A program made the position numbers and the translations under genes. From Dyella jiangningensis (GTDB lineage: Bacteria > Pseudomonadota > Gammaproteobacteria > Xanthomonadales > Rhodanobacteraceae), in assembly GCF_003264855.1 (NCBI RefSeq), contig NZ_NFZS01000001.1:2046001-2110000 (forward strand): DNA of 64,000 nt. Reading direction: 5' to 3'. Shown one piece after another: positions 8,543-16,874 of the stretch. Positions within the stretch are counted from its first letter, which is position 1. Each line of letters starts with the position of its first letter. The notes beneath the pieces were generated by a model that worked only from the letters and a program-made list of their open reading frames with translations, had not been told where the DNA came from and searched no databases.

Positions 8543-10042
8543 ATGAACCGATTCACCCTGCGCACGCTGTCGTGCGGTGTCCTGATCAGTCTTGCTTTGG
8601 CCGGCGGCGTACAGGCCCAAAGCGCCGCCCCCGCGTTGTCGAGCCTGCCGGACTTCACGGGTATCGTGCAGAAGAACGCTCCGGCCGTGGTGCACGTGGA
8701 GGCGAAATACAACGGCAAGAAGACCGCCAAGGGCCGTGCGGGTCAGCGCGGCGGGATGCCCGGCGGCATGCCGGACACCCCCGATGACGACGATCCGCAG
8801 ATGGAGATGTTCCGGCGTTTCTTCGGCATGCCTATGATGCCGTCGCCGGAGGATCAGCAGCATACGTCGCTGGGCTCGGGCTTCATCCTCTCCAACGATG
8901 GCTACATCCTCACCAATACGCACGTGGTGGATGGCGCCGATACGGTGACCGTTCGCCTGCAGGATCGCCGCACCCTGACGGCCAAGGTCGTGGGCAGCGA
9001 TCCGCAGTACGACATCGCGCTGCTGAAGGTGGACGCCAAGGGCAACCTGCCGGCCGTCACCGTCGGCGACTCGCGCTCGCTGAAACCCGGCCAGTGGGTG
9101 CTGGCGATCGGCTCGCCGTTCGGCTTCGACTACACCGTGACGCAGGGCATCGTCAGTGCGGTGGGGCGCAACCTCGGTAGCCAGGACCAGCCGTATACCT
9201 CGTTCATCCAGACCGACGTGCCGATCAACCCCGGCAACTCGGGCGGCCCGCTGTTCGACCTGCAGGGCCGGGTGGTCGGCGTGAATTCGCAGATCTATTC
9301 CAACACCGGCGGCTACCAGGGCGTGGCGTTTTCCATTCCGATCGACGTGGCCATGAACGTGGTCAAGCAGATCAAGGAAAAGGGCTATGTGTCGCGTGGC
9401 CAGCTCGGCGTGATGGTGCAGCCAGTCAGCGATGACATGGTCAAGGCGCTGAAGCTCGACAACGCGTCGGGTGCGGCGGTCACGCAGGTGACGCCTGGCA
9501 GTGCGGCGGAGAAGGCGGGACTGCATCCGGGCGACGTGATTACGGCCTACAACGGGCAGAGCATCAATTCGAGCGTGGATTTGCCGCCGCTGGTGGGGCA
9601 GACCCCGCCGGGCAGCAAGTCGACGCTGACCATCCTTCGCGATGGCAAGAAACAGGATGTGAGCGTCACGGTCGGTGAAATGCCTCGCGACAAGAATGCG
9701 GTGCTGGCTTCGGGCGATACCGAGAAACCGGCGGCGCGCAGCGGCGCCACGGCACTGGGCCTGTCGGTTCAGGACCTGGACAGCGAAACCCGCCAGCAGA
9801 TGAGCCTGAAGCAGGGCGAAGGCGTGGTCATCCGCAATATCACGGGTTCGGTGGCGGCACGTGCCGGTTTGCAGCCCGGTGACGTGATCCTGATGGTCAA
9901 CCAGAAGAAGGTGGGCAGTGCCGCTGCGTTCCGCGAAGCCACCAAGGACGCCAAACCGGGCGATACGGTGCTGCTGCTGGTCCGCCACGGCGACCAGAGT
10001 GGTTTCATCGGCCTGACGGTGCCGGGCGGCAAGGACGAGTGA
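8543..10042 (+). CDS. mucD: Do-family periplasmic serine protease (MucD/DegP/DegQ type)
   Basis: 499 residues. A Sec signal peptide with cleavage near VQAQ (residue about 24-26) exports it. The trypsin-like domain carries His127 (TNTHVVDGAD), Asp157 (QYDIALLKV) and Ser233 (NPGNSGGPLF). Two PDZ domains follow (about 285-370 and 405-490). It degrades or chaperones misfolded periplasmic proteins and in the mucD context damps sigma-E signalling. The Gly/Met/Asp-rich loop at 66-90 before the protease core is the LA-type loop. The 109-bp gap from rseA has no obvious terminator, so cotranscription is possible. Confidence 0.95.
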   Translation: MNRFTLRTLSCGVLISLALAGGVQAQSAAPALSSLPDFTGIVQKNAPAVVHVEAKYNGKKTAKGRAGQRGGMPGGMPDTPDDDDPQMEMFRRFFGMPMMPSPEDQQHTSLGSGFILSNDGYILTNTHVVDGADTVTVRLQDRRTLTAKVVGSDPQYDIALLKVDAKGNLPAVTVGDSRSLKPGQWVLAIGSPFGFDYTVTQGIVSAVGRNLGSQDQPYTSFIQTDVPINPGNSGGPLFDLQGRVVGVNSQIYSNTGGYQGVAFSIPIDVAMNVVKQIKEKGYVSRGQLGVMVQPVSDDMVKALKLDNASGAAVTQVTPGSAAEKAGLHPGDVITAYNGQSINSSVDLPPLVGQTPPGSKSTLTILRDGKKQDVSVTVGEMPRDKNAVLASGDTEKPAARSGATALGLSVQDLDSETRQQMSLKQGEGVVIRNITGSVAARAGLQPGDVILMVNQKKVGSAAAFREATKDAKPGDTVLLLVRHGDQSGFIGLTVPGGKDE

Positions 10043-10046
10043 CACG

Positions 10047-10079
10047 TTCTCCCGTGGCGTATGGCAGCGCCGCGGGAGA
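10047..10079. terminator. Hairpin after mucD
   Basis: Imperfect inverted repeat TCTCCCG...CGGGAGA with an inner TGGCG/CGCC pairing, just past the mucD stop. It lacks a clear T-run, so it is a weak terminator candidate separating the stress cluster from lepA. Confidence 0.4.
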
Positions 10080-10297
10080 GTTGCATGGCGTCGGGATGAC
10101 GTGAGCTTGGGCCATCGTCCTGGCGCCATGCCGGTCTCAACGGCGCCGGAGGCACGATTCGGGCCTTCGGCGCCGTCTCACGGGGTGGTCTATCCGGCCT
10201 GCAACCGTTCCATGCGATAATGCCGGGTTCGTATCGTCATCCCGGCGATACGCTGCCCGCGCGCCGCGCCGGGCGGTGAACGCAGCCAGCGTGTTCC

Positions 10298-12088
10298 ATG
10301 GAACTGATCCGAAACTTCTCCATCATCGCCCACATCGATCACGGCAAGTCGACACTTGCCGATCGCATCATCCAGATCTGCGGCGGCTTGACCGAGCGCG
10401 AGATGGAGGCGCAGGTGCTCGACAACAATCCGATCGAGCGCGAGCGCGGCATCACCATCAAAGCCCAATCCGTGTCGCTGCCGTACAAGGCGCGCGACGG
10501 CAAGACCTATCAGCTGAACTTCATCGACACCCCGGGTCACGTTGACTTCTCCTATGAAGTCAGCCGTTCGCTGGCCGCCTGCGAAGGCGCACTATTGGTC
10601 GTGGATGCGGCGCAGGGCGTGGAAGCCCAGTCGGTGGCCAACTGCTACACGGCCGTGGAAATGGGCCTGGAAGTGGTGCCCGTGCTCAACAAGATCGACC
10701 TGCCGACCGCCGACCCGGAAAAGGTGAAAGGCGAGATCGAGGCGGTCATCGGTATCGACGCGGACGACGCCGTGGCGGTAAGCGCCAAGACCGGCCAGAA
10801 CGTGATCGAGGTGCTGGAAGCCATCGTGGCGCGCATCCCGCCGCCGAAGGTGGGCGATACCGATCGCCTGCAGGCGCTGATCATCGATTCGTGGTTCGAC
10901 AACTACCTTGGCGTGGTGTCGCTGGTGCGCGTGGTGCAAGGCGAGATCAAGCCGGGCGACAAGCTGCTGGTGATGTCGACCGGCCGTGCACACGAAGTGA
11001 GCGAAGTGGGCGTGTTCACGCCCAAGCGCAAGAAGCTCGACAAGCTGTCGCCAGGCGAAGTGGGCTGGATCACCGCATCCATCAAGGACGTGCACGGCGC
11101 GCCGGTGGGCGACACGCTGACGCTCGCCGGCAAGCCCGCCGACAAGCCGTTGTCGGGCTTCCAGACCATGCAGCCGCGCGTGTTCGCGGGCCTGTTCCCG
11201 GTGTCTGCCGACGATTACCCGGCCCTGCGCGAAGCGCTCGACAAGCTGCGCCTGAACGATGCGGCGCTGTTCTTCGAGCCGGAAAGCTCCGAGGCCATGG
11301 GCTTCGGTTTCCGCTGCGGCTTCCTTGGCATGCTGCACATGGAAATCGTGCAGGAACGCCTGGAACGCGAGTACGACCTCGACCTGATCACCACGGCCCC
11401 GACGGTGGTCTACGAGGTGGTGAGAAGCGACGGCTCGATCTTGATGCTGGACAACCCGGCCAAGCTGCCGGCGGCGAACCTGATCTCGGAGATTCGCGAA
11501 CCCATCATCGTGGCCAACATCCTCACGCCGGCCGACTACATCGGCAACATCATCACGTTGTGCGAAGAAAAGCGCGGCGTGCAGCGTTCGATCCAGTACC
11601 TCGCCACGCAGGTGCAGATCACGTACGAGATGCCGCTGGCCGAAGTGGTGCTGGATTTCTTCGATCGCCTGAAGTCGGTGTCGCGCGGCTACGCTTCGAT
11701 GGACTACCACTTCGAGCGTTTCGAAGCCGGCCCGTTCGTGCGCGTGGACGTGCTGATCAATGGCGATCGCGTCGATGCGTTGAGCCTGATCGTGCATCGC
11801 ATCCATGCCGAGCGTCGCGGCCGTGACTTGGTCGAGCGCATGAAGGATCTGATCCCGCGCCAGCAGTTCGACGTGGCGATCCAGGCAGCGATCGGTGCGC
11901 AGATCGTCGCCCGGTCCACGGTGAAAGCGCTGCGAAAGAACGTGCTGGCGAAGTGCTATGGCGGTGACGTCAGCCGCAAGAAGAAGCTTCTCGAGAAGCA
12001 GAAGGAAGGCAAGAAGCGCATGAAGCAGGTGGGCCGCGTGGAAATTCCACAGGAAGCCTTCCTTGCCGTATTGAAGGTGGATAAATAA
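10298..12088 (+). CDS. lepA: Elongation factor 4 (LepA)
   Basis: 596-residue translational GTPase, the usual LepA length (about 600). G1 AHIDHGKST near residue 12, the switch I stretch ERERGITI, G3 DTPGH, and G4 NKIDLP are all visible, followed by EF-G-like domains II, III and V. The unique LepA C-terminal domain ends with [21 protein letters not shown]. It acts on stalled or mistranslocated ribosomes and in initiation. It sits directly upstream of lepB, the order that gave the gene its name (leader peptidase operon). Confidence 0.98.
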   Translation: MELIRNFSIIAHIDHGKSTLADRIIQICGGLTEREMEAQVLDNNPIERERGITIKAQSVSLPYKARDGKTYQLNFIDTPGHVDFSYEVSRSLAACEGALLVVDAAQGVEAQSVANCYTAVEMGLEVVPVLNKIDLPTADPEKVKGEIEAVIGIDADDAVAVSAKTGQNVIEVLEAIVARIPPPKVGDTDRLQALIIDSWFDNYLGVVSLVRVVQGEIKPGDKLLVMSTGRAHEVSEVGVFTPKRKKLDKLSPGEVGWITASIKDVHGAPVGDTLTLAGKPADKPLSGFQTMQPRVFAGLFPVSADDYPALREALDKLRLNDAALFFEPESSEAMGFGFRCGFLGMLHMEIVQERLEREYDLDLITTAPTVVYEVVRSDGSILMLDNPAKLPAANLISEIREPIIVANILTPADYIGNIITLCEEKRGVQRSIQYLATQVQITYEMPLAEVVLDFFDRLKSVSRGYASMDYHFERFEAGPFVRVDVLINGDRVDALSLIVHRIHAERRGRDLVERMKDLIPRQQFDVAIQAAIGAQIVARSTVKALRKNVLAKCYGGDVSRKKKLLEKQKEGKKRMKQVGRVEIPQEAFLAVLKVDK

Positions 12089-12135
12089 AACTGCGGATCC
12101 GGTGCCGACGCGCCGGCCAACCTTTGGAGTAGGGC

Positions 12136-13038
12136 ATGGATTTCGATTTTTCGGCGATTCTGCTTGGCCTCACCGTGCTGTTCGGCGTGGTGTGGGGCCT
12201 CGACCGCCTGTTCTTCTACGGATCGCGCAAGGCCAAGGCTGACGCCGCCGGTGGCGCGGTGCGTGAGCCGGTGATCGTGGATTGGTCGCGTTCGCTGTTC
12301 CCGGTCGTGCTGGTGGTCCTGCTGCTGCGTTCGTTCGTGGCCGAGCCGTTTCGCATCCCCTCCGGCTCGATGATGCCGACGCTCGACGTGGGCGACTTCA
12401 TCCTCGTCAACAAGTTTGCCTACGGCTTGCGCATGCCGGCCTTCAACAACAAGTTCGTGAGTCTGGGCGAGCCCAAGCGCGGCGACGTGGTGGTGTTCCG
12501 CTTCCCCGGTTACCTGTGCGAGGACGGCGGCAAGCTGGTGCGCAGTGGCGACCAGAGCTGTGCCGATCCGCACGCACCGGTGCCCAGCCAGAACTGGATC
12601 AAGCGCATCATCGGCATGCCCGGCGACCGCGTCGAAATGCGTGGCGATCAGCTGATCGTCAATGGCGAGCCGGTGGCCGCCGACTTGATCGGGCCGTACG
12701 AGGGCGACCCCAAGCGACCGGAATCGCGCCTCATGCTCGAAATGGGCGCCACCGTGTGGAACGAACACCTGCCGAATGGCCAGGGTGGCATGGTCAATCA
12801 CTTGGCCGCGCGCATGCCCAACTACGCCATTCCCCCTCCGCTGCCCAACGCCCGTGTGCCGCTGGTAGTGCCGCAAGGCTGCTATCTGGCGATGGGTGAC
12901 AACCGTTACAACAGCACCGACAGCCGCTGGTGGGGCTGCCTGCCGGAGCAGAACCTGGCGGGCAAGGCCTTCCTGATCTGGCTAAGCTGGACCGGTTCGG
13001 GCGTGGCCTTCCACCGCATGGGCACGGTCATACATTGA
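12136..13038 (+). CDS. lepB: Signal peptidase I (LepB)
   Basis: 300-residue inner-membrane protease that removes Sec and Tat signal peptides. Two N-terminal membrane segments (about 5-28 and 52-66) precede the periplasmic catalytic domain. The nucleophile is Ser78 in PSGSMMPTL and the general base Lys156 in NWIKRIIGMPGD. The late family box GDNRYNSTDSRWWG is also present. The insert at residues 125-152, with two cysteines (LCEDGG...SCADP), is typical of xanthomonad-type enzymes. It lies 47 bp after lepA and is followed by a DUF4845 gene and rnc. Confidence 0.97.
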   Translation: MDFDFSAILLGLTVLFGVVWGLDRLFFYGSRKAKADAAGGAVREPVIVDWSRSLFPVVLVVLLLRSFVAEPFRIPSGSMMPTLDVGDFILVNKFAYGLRMPAFNNKFVSLGEPKRGDVVVFRFPGYLCEDGGKLVRSGDQSCADPHAPVPSQNWIKRIIGMPGDRVEMRGDQLIVNGEPVAADLIGPYEGDPKRPESRLMLEMGATVWNEHLPNGQGGMVNHLAARMPNYAIPPPLPNARVPLVVPQGCYLAMGDNRYNSTDSRWWGCLPEQNLAGKAFLIWLSWTGSGVAFHRMGTVIH

Positions 13039-13176
13039 AAAAGCGTGACGCGCGTTGACCGCAGCCGAGTGACGGCGGCAGTCCGTTGCGGCGACAATGG
13101 CCGCGCGGCGCTGCGCCAGTCAGGGCGGTTGCGCATCAACCAGAGTTTCGCGGCAGAACGGCATAGCGAGGGGACT

Positions 13177-13557
13177 ATGAAATCGAAGCAGTCGGGCATC
13201 ACCCTGATCGGGTTCTTGTTTGTCTTGGCCATTGCGGCTTTCTTCGGCTATATGGCGATGAAGCTGGTGCCTTCCTATATTGAGTTCCTGGGCGTCAGCA
13301 AGGCCATGAGCCAAGTGGCTTCCGGCGGTGTGGAAGGCAAGACGCTGGACGACCTGCGTCGCGACCTGCTGTTCAAGATGGATGTCCAGTATGTGGACAA
13401 TGCCACCATCAAGCCCAAGGACATCACCCTCAAACGTAGCGGCAATGGCGCGGAGCTGAACATCTCCTACGACAAGCGCGTTGCCTTCTTGTACAACATC
13501 GACTTCCTGCTGCATTTCGAAAAGAGCGTGATGCTGCAGGGCAATGTCGGTGGCTGA
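13177..13557 (+). CDS. DUF4845 domain-containing membrane protein
   Basis: 126 residues, start chosen at the ATG preceded by GAGGGG. The N-terminus has a type-IV-pilin-like hydrophobic stretch (SGITLIGFLFVLAIAAFFGYMAM) after a short basic segment, but no pilin cleavage glycine/glutamate arrangement that I would trust. The rest is a small soluble domain (VKLVPSYIEF-type to HFEKSV). DUF4845 proteins sit between lepB and rnc in many beta- and gammaproteobacteria. The function is unknown; possibly a membrane-anchored partner of this housekeeping cluster. Confidence 0.85.
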   Translation: MKSKQSGITLIGFLFVLAIAAFFGYMAMKLVPSYIEFLGVSKAMSQVASGGVEGKTLDDLRRDLLFKMDVQYVDNATIKPKDITLKRSGNGAELNISYDKRVAFLYNIDFLLHFEKSVMLQGNVGG

Positions 13558-13572
13558 TCGCAGGCCCAGGAT

Positions 13573-14229
13573 TTGACCCGACTCGCTTACCGTTTCCGTG
13601 ATCCCGCGCTGGCGCAGTTGGCGCTGACCCACCGCAGCGCGGGCAAGCCGAACAACGAGCGGCTGGAGTTCCTCGGCGATGCCTTGCTGGGCGTGGTCGT
13701 CGCCGAGTTGCTGTACGAGGCTCATCCCCATGCGAGCGAGGGCGAGCTCTCGCGCTTGCGCGCGCAGCTGGTCAACGGCCAGGCGCTCGCCGTCATCGCG
13801 CGCGAGCTGGAGCTGGGCGACGAACTGAAGTTGGGCTCGGGCGAGCTCAAGAGCGGCGGCTTCCGGCGTGATTCCATTCTCGCCGACGCGTTCGAGGCGT
13901 TGGTGGCGGCGGTCTACCTCGATGCCGGCTTCGCCGAGTGCCGGGCCGTGGTGCGGTCGCTGTTCGAGCCGTTGGTGGCCGCCATTCCGCGATCGTCGAA
14001 GGATGCCAAGACGCGCCTGCAGGAGCTGCTGCAGGGCCGTGGCTGGCCGCTGCCCCAGTATGAGCTGGTCGACAGCCATGGCGAGGATCACGCCAAGACC
14101 TTCGATGTGACCTGCGAGATCACCGATCCCATGCCCATCCGCGCCGAGGGGCGCGGCAGCAGTCGGCGGGCGGCCGAGCAGGAGGCCGCGGAGACCGTGC
14201 TGCGCCAGTTGCAGGACCTGCAGGACTGA
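13573..14229 (+). CDS. rnc: Ribonuclease III
   Basis: 218-residue double-strand-specific endoribonuclease for rRNA maturation and mRNA control. The signature [13 protein letters not shown] with catalytic acidic residues is near residue 30. The second acidic cluster ([15 protein letters not shown]) lies near 107-121, and a dsRNA-binding domain spans 145-215 ([12 protein letters not shown]...[14 protein letters not shown]). The start appears to be TTG at 13573: no ATG or GTG in this frame gives a normal N-terminus. That weak start may keep expression low. It sits directly before era, a conserved pairing. Confidence 0.95.
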   Translation: MTRLAYRFRDPALAQLALTHRSAGKPNNERLEFLGDALLGVVVAELLYEAHPHASEGELSRLRAQLVNGQALAVIARELELGDELKLGSGELKSGGFRRDSILADAFEALVAAVYLDAGFAECRAVVRSLFEPLVAAIPRSSKDAKTRLQELLQGRGWPLPQYELVDSHGEDHAKTFDVTCEITDPMPIRAEGRGSSRRAAEQEAAETVLRQLQDLQD

Positions 14230-14368
14230 CACTGGCCGTGGTCTGATTCCGGCCTGGCGTGAAGGCATGACGCCGCTTTCGCCGCCGACGACTTACACTT
14301 TCCACCGTCCCCCGCGCGGGCACGCCGGTTCGAGCCGGCCGAGCGCATATCCGATACAGGCTTTCAGC

Positions 14369-15310
14369 ATGAACGACAACGACGACCTCGATCTCGGCGC
14401 GCCCGCCGAATTGCCCCATGACGACTTCCGCTGCGGCACGGTCGCCTTGGCCGGACGCCCCAACGTGGGCAAGTCGACGCTGCTCAATGCGCTGATCGGT
14501 TTTCGCCTGTCGATCGTGAGCCCGCGGCCGCAGACCACGCGCCATCGCATCCTGGGTATCGCCACCAGCGATGCCGGCCAGATCATGTATGTCGATACTC
14601 CGGGGCTGCACCGTGGCGCCAAGCGTGCGATGAATCGCAGCCTCAACCGGGCGGCGCGCTCGGCGATCAGCGAGGTCGATGTGGTCGTGCAGGTGATCGA
14701 GGCCGGTCGCTGGACGGATGAGGACGAGGCGCTTTACGAGGCGCTGGTGGAGCAGAAGGTCCCGCGCCTGCTGGTCATCAACAAGGTCGACCTGGCCAAG
14801 GAAAAGTCGACCATGCTGCCATTCGTGGCCGAGTTGATGACGCGCCACAGTTTCGACGACGTGTATTACGCCAGTGCGCTCAAGGAAAAGGGGCTGAAGG
14901 AACTGGAGCGGGGCATCCTCAAGCGCCTGCCCGTGCAGCCCCCGGTTTACGGCGAGGATGAAATCACCGACCGCAGCGAGCGCTTTCTCGCGGCGGAAAT
15001 GGTGCGCGAACAATTGATGCTGCGTCTCGACCAGGAACTGCCGTACGCCACCACGGTGGAGATCGAGCAGTTCAAGGATCGACCCGACGGCGTGGCGGAA
15101 ATCCACGCCGTGATCTGGGTCGAGCGCGAGGGGCAGAAGGCGATCGTGATCGGCAATGGCGGCGCACAACTCAAGGCCATCGGCAGCGGGGCGCGGCGCC
15201 ACATGGAGCGTGCTTTCGAACGCAAAGTCTTCCTGCGGCTGTGGGTGAAGGTGCGCGAAGGCTGGGTCGACGACGAAACCATGCTGAAGAAGTTCGGTTA
15301 CACCGATTGA
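14369..15310 (+). CDS. era: GTPase Era
   Basis: 313-residue 16S rRNA-binding GTPase for 30S maturation. G1 is [11 protein letters not shown]3 DTPGL, G4 NKVDLA; a KH domain follows at about 215-300, with the [13 protein letters not shown] loop characteristic of Era. ATG 14369 is preferred over the in-frame upstream codons because homology begins shortly after it, following an acidic leader ([12 protein letters not shown]). It lies between rnc and recO. Confidence 0.97.
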   Translation: MNDNDDLDLGAPAELPHDDFRCGTVALAGRPNVGKSTLLNALIGFRLSIVSPRPQTTRHRILGIATSDAGQIMYVDTPGLHRGAKRAMNRSLNRAARSAISEVDVVVQVIEAGRWTDEDEALYEALVEQKVPRLLVINKVDLAKEKSTMLPFVAELMTRHSFDDVYYASALKEKGLKELERGILKRLPVQPPVYGEDEITDRSERFLAAEMVREQLMLRLDQELPYATTVEIEQFKDRPDGVAEIHAVIWVEREGQKAIVIGNGGAQLKAIGSGARRHMERAFERKVFLRLWVKVREGWVDDETMLKKFGYTD

Positions 15311-15354
15311 ACGCCATCCGGCCTTCGTTCTCTCCACCTTGATCCGATCGCCCG

Positions 15355-16065
15355 ATGCGTATCGAGCAGCAACCCTCGTACGTTTTGCACTCGCGGCCCT
15401 ATCGCGAGACATCGCTGCTGCTCGAGTGCCTGACGCGCGACCATGGGCGCATCGGCGTGGTCGCGCGCGGCGTGCGCGGCGAAAAGGCGCGACTGCAGCG
15501 CGCGCAGCTTGAACCCTTCCAGCCGTTGTCGCTCGATCTCATGGCGAGGGGCGAACTGGCCACCCTGACCGGCGTGGAAGGCATCGGCGCACCGCAGCGC
15601 CTGTCTGGCGAGGCGGGTCTGGCGGGCCTGTACCTCAACGAGTTGGTGGTCAGGCTGACCGGACGTCAGGATCCCCATCCCGAATTGTACGAAGCGTATG
15701 CCCGGACCTTGCGGCGGCTGGCGGACGCCGAACCGTTGGCGTGGACGCTGCGCCGTTTCGAGCGGGACCTGCTGGAGGCGGTGGGTTATGCGCTGCAGCT
15801 GGAATACGAGGCGGAATCGGGCGAGCCGGTAGAGGATGCGCAGCTCTATCGCTATCACGCCGACATGGGGCCTTCGCCTTGCCGATCAGGCACTGCGCAT
15901 GCGCTGCGTGGGCGCGACCTGCTGGCCTTGGCCGGGGACCGCATGCCGGATACGGCAGGGTTGTCGGCGCTGCGCGTGATGATGCGCGACGTCATCCGCT
16001 TTCATCTGGGTGGCGCCGAATTGCATGCCTGGCACGTGCTCGGCGCCGCGATGTCGCGGCGCTGA
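15355..16065 (+). CDS. recO: DNA repair protein RecO
   Basis: 236 residues. The N-terminal OB-fold (YVLHSRPYRETSLLLECLTRDHGRIGVVARG) and the alpha-helical remainder (RRFERDLLEAVGYALQLE) match RecO, which loads RecA onto SSB-covered single strands in the RecFOR pathway. Linked downstream of era, as in many gammaproteobacteria. The segment around residues 165-180 (HADMGPSPCRSGTAHA) is atypical, but the frame is the same on both sides, so I do not call a frameshift. Ends 12 bp from a convergent gene. Confidence 0.93.
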   Translation: MRIEQQPSYVLHSRPYRETSLLLECLTRDHGRIGVVARGVRGEKARLQRAQLEPFQPLSLDLMARGELATLTGVEGIGAPQRLSGEAGLAGLYLNELVVRLTGRQDPHPELYEAYARTLRRLADAEPLAWTLRRFERDLLEAVGYALQLEYEAESGEPVEDAQLYRYHADMGPSPCRSGTAHALRGRDLLALAGDRMPDTAGLSALRVMMRDVIRFHLGGAELHAWHVLGAAMSRR

Positions 16066-16077
16066 CAAGCCGGGCCC

Positions 16078-16830
16078 TCAGGCCACTTCCGTTCCGAGTG
16101 CTTCGATGGTCGCCATTAGGGCCTTGCGGAAGCGAGACAGGGGAGCCAGCGAACCGGTGTGGCCCAGCTTCAGGTGGCGCTGCAGCAGCATGGCCTGGGT
16201 GGCAAGCGCCGAGGCGCCGCAGAAGCCGCAGGACGAACGCAGTCGATGCAGCCGTTCGGCCAGCGAGCCCGGGTCGTCGCGAAGCACGTCCATGTCCTGG
16301 TAGAGGCCGACCAGCTCGGCGCGCAGCAAGGTGCGCATGGCTTTCACCACTTCGGCGTCGCCCATGGTGGCGATGGCCTGGGAGTCATCCAGCAAAGGCT
16401 GGCTGGTCGTGCCCGCCTGCACCAGGGTCAGGATGCGCCTGAGGTCGGCGACGTTGCAGGGTTTCTGCAGCACTTCGCTGAATTCGGCCGAAAGCAGGCG
16501 CTCGCGCTCGGTGGTGTCCATCTCGGCGCTGGTCGCCACGGCCGTGCAATCACTGGAGCGCGCCTGGGGATCCTGCCGCAGCGCGGCAAGCACTTCCTCG
16601 GCACCGGCGCCGGGCATGCGGCAATCCAACAGAAGCAGGTCGAACGCTTCGTCGTGCGCCAGTGCGATGGCGGCGGCGCCGTCGTGACAGGCCTGGGCAT
16701 CCAGGCCAAGGCTGCGCAGGGCCTCGACCAGGAAAAGGCGACTGGTGGCATCGTCGTCGGCCACCAGGGCGCGGACGGTTTCCGGGGCACGACGCGCGCG
16801 CGAAGGATCGCTGGAAAGCGTGTTGAACAT
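16078..16830 (-). CDS. Stand-alone receiver-Hpt protein
   Basis: 250 residues. A response-regulator receiver (about 18-135) has the acidic pair in VADDDATSR, the phosphoacceptor in LLLLDCRMP and the C-terminal lysine in VLQKPCN. A histidine phosphotransfer domain (about 160-245) has the motif RLHRLRSSCGFCGA with the phosphorylatable His. There is no DNA-binding or kinase domain, so it should relay phosphate between a hybrid sensor kinase and another regulator. No kinase gene is adjacent, hence it is an orphan relay. It converges on recO and is divergent from the ydbH-like gene (44 bp between starts). Confidence 0.85.
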   Translation of the reverse strand: MFNTLSSDPSRARRAPETVRALVADDDATSRLFLVEALRSLGLDAQACHDGAAAIALAHDEAFDLLLLDCRMPGAGAEEVLAALRQDPQARSSDCTAVATSAEMDTTERERLLSAEFSEVLQKPCNVADLRRILTLVQAGTTSQPLLDDSQAIATMGDAEVVKAMRTLLRAELVGLYQDMDVLRDDPGSLAERLHRLRSSCGFCGASALATQAMLLQRHLKLGHTGSLAPLSRFRKALMATIEALGTEVA

Positions 16831-16874
16831 GACTAGTCCGTGTCGTTCAGCTGATTTTGGCAGAATGGCGCGTC

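Noticed and set aside
10193-10221. GATAAT (10216-10221) as a -10 element for lepA
   Set aside because: No acceptable -35 at the right spacing; too weak to list as a promoter.
15840-15905. Possible frameshift in recO around HADMGPSPCRSG
   Set aside because: The same frame is used on both sides and no single-base change gives a better join; probably just a variable loop.
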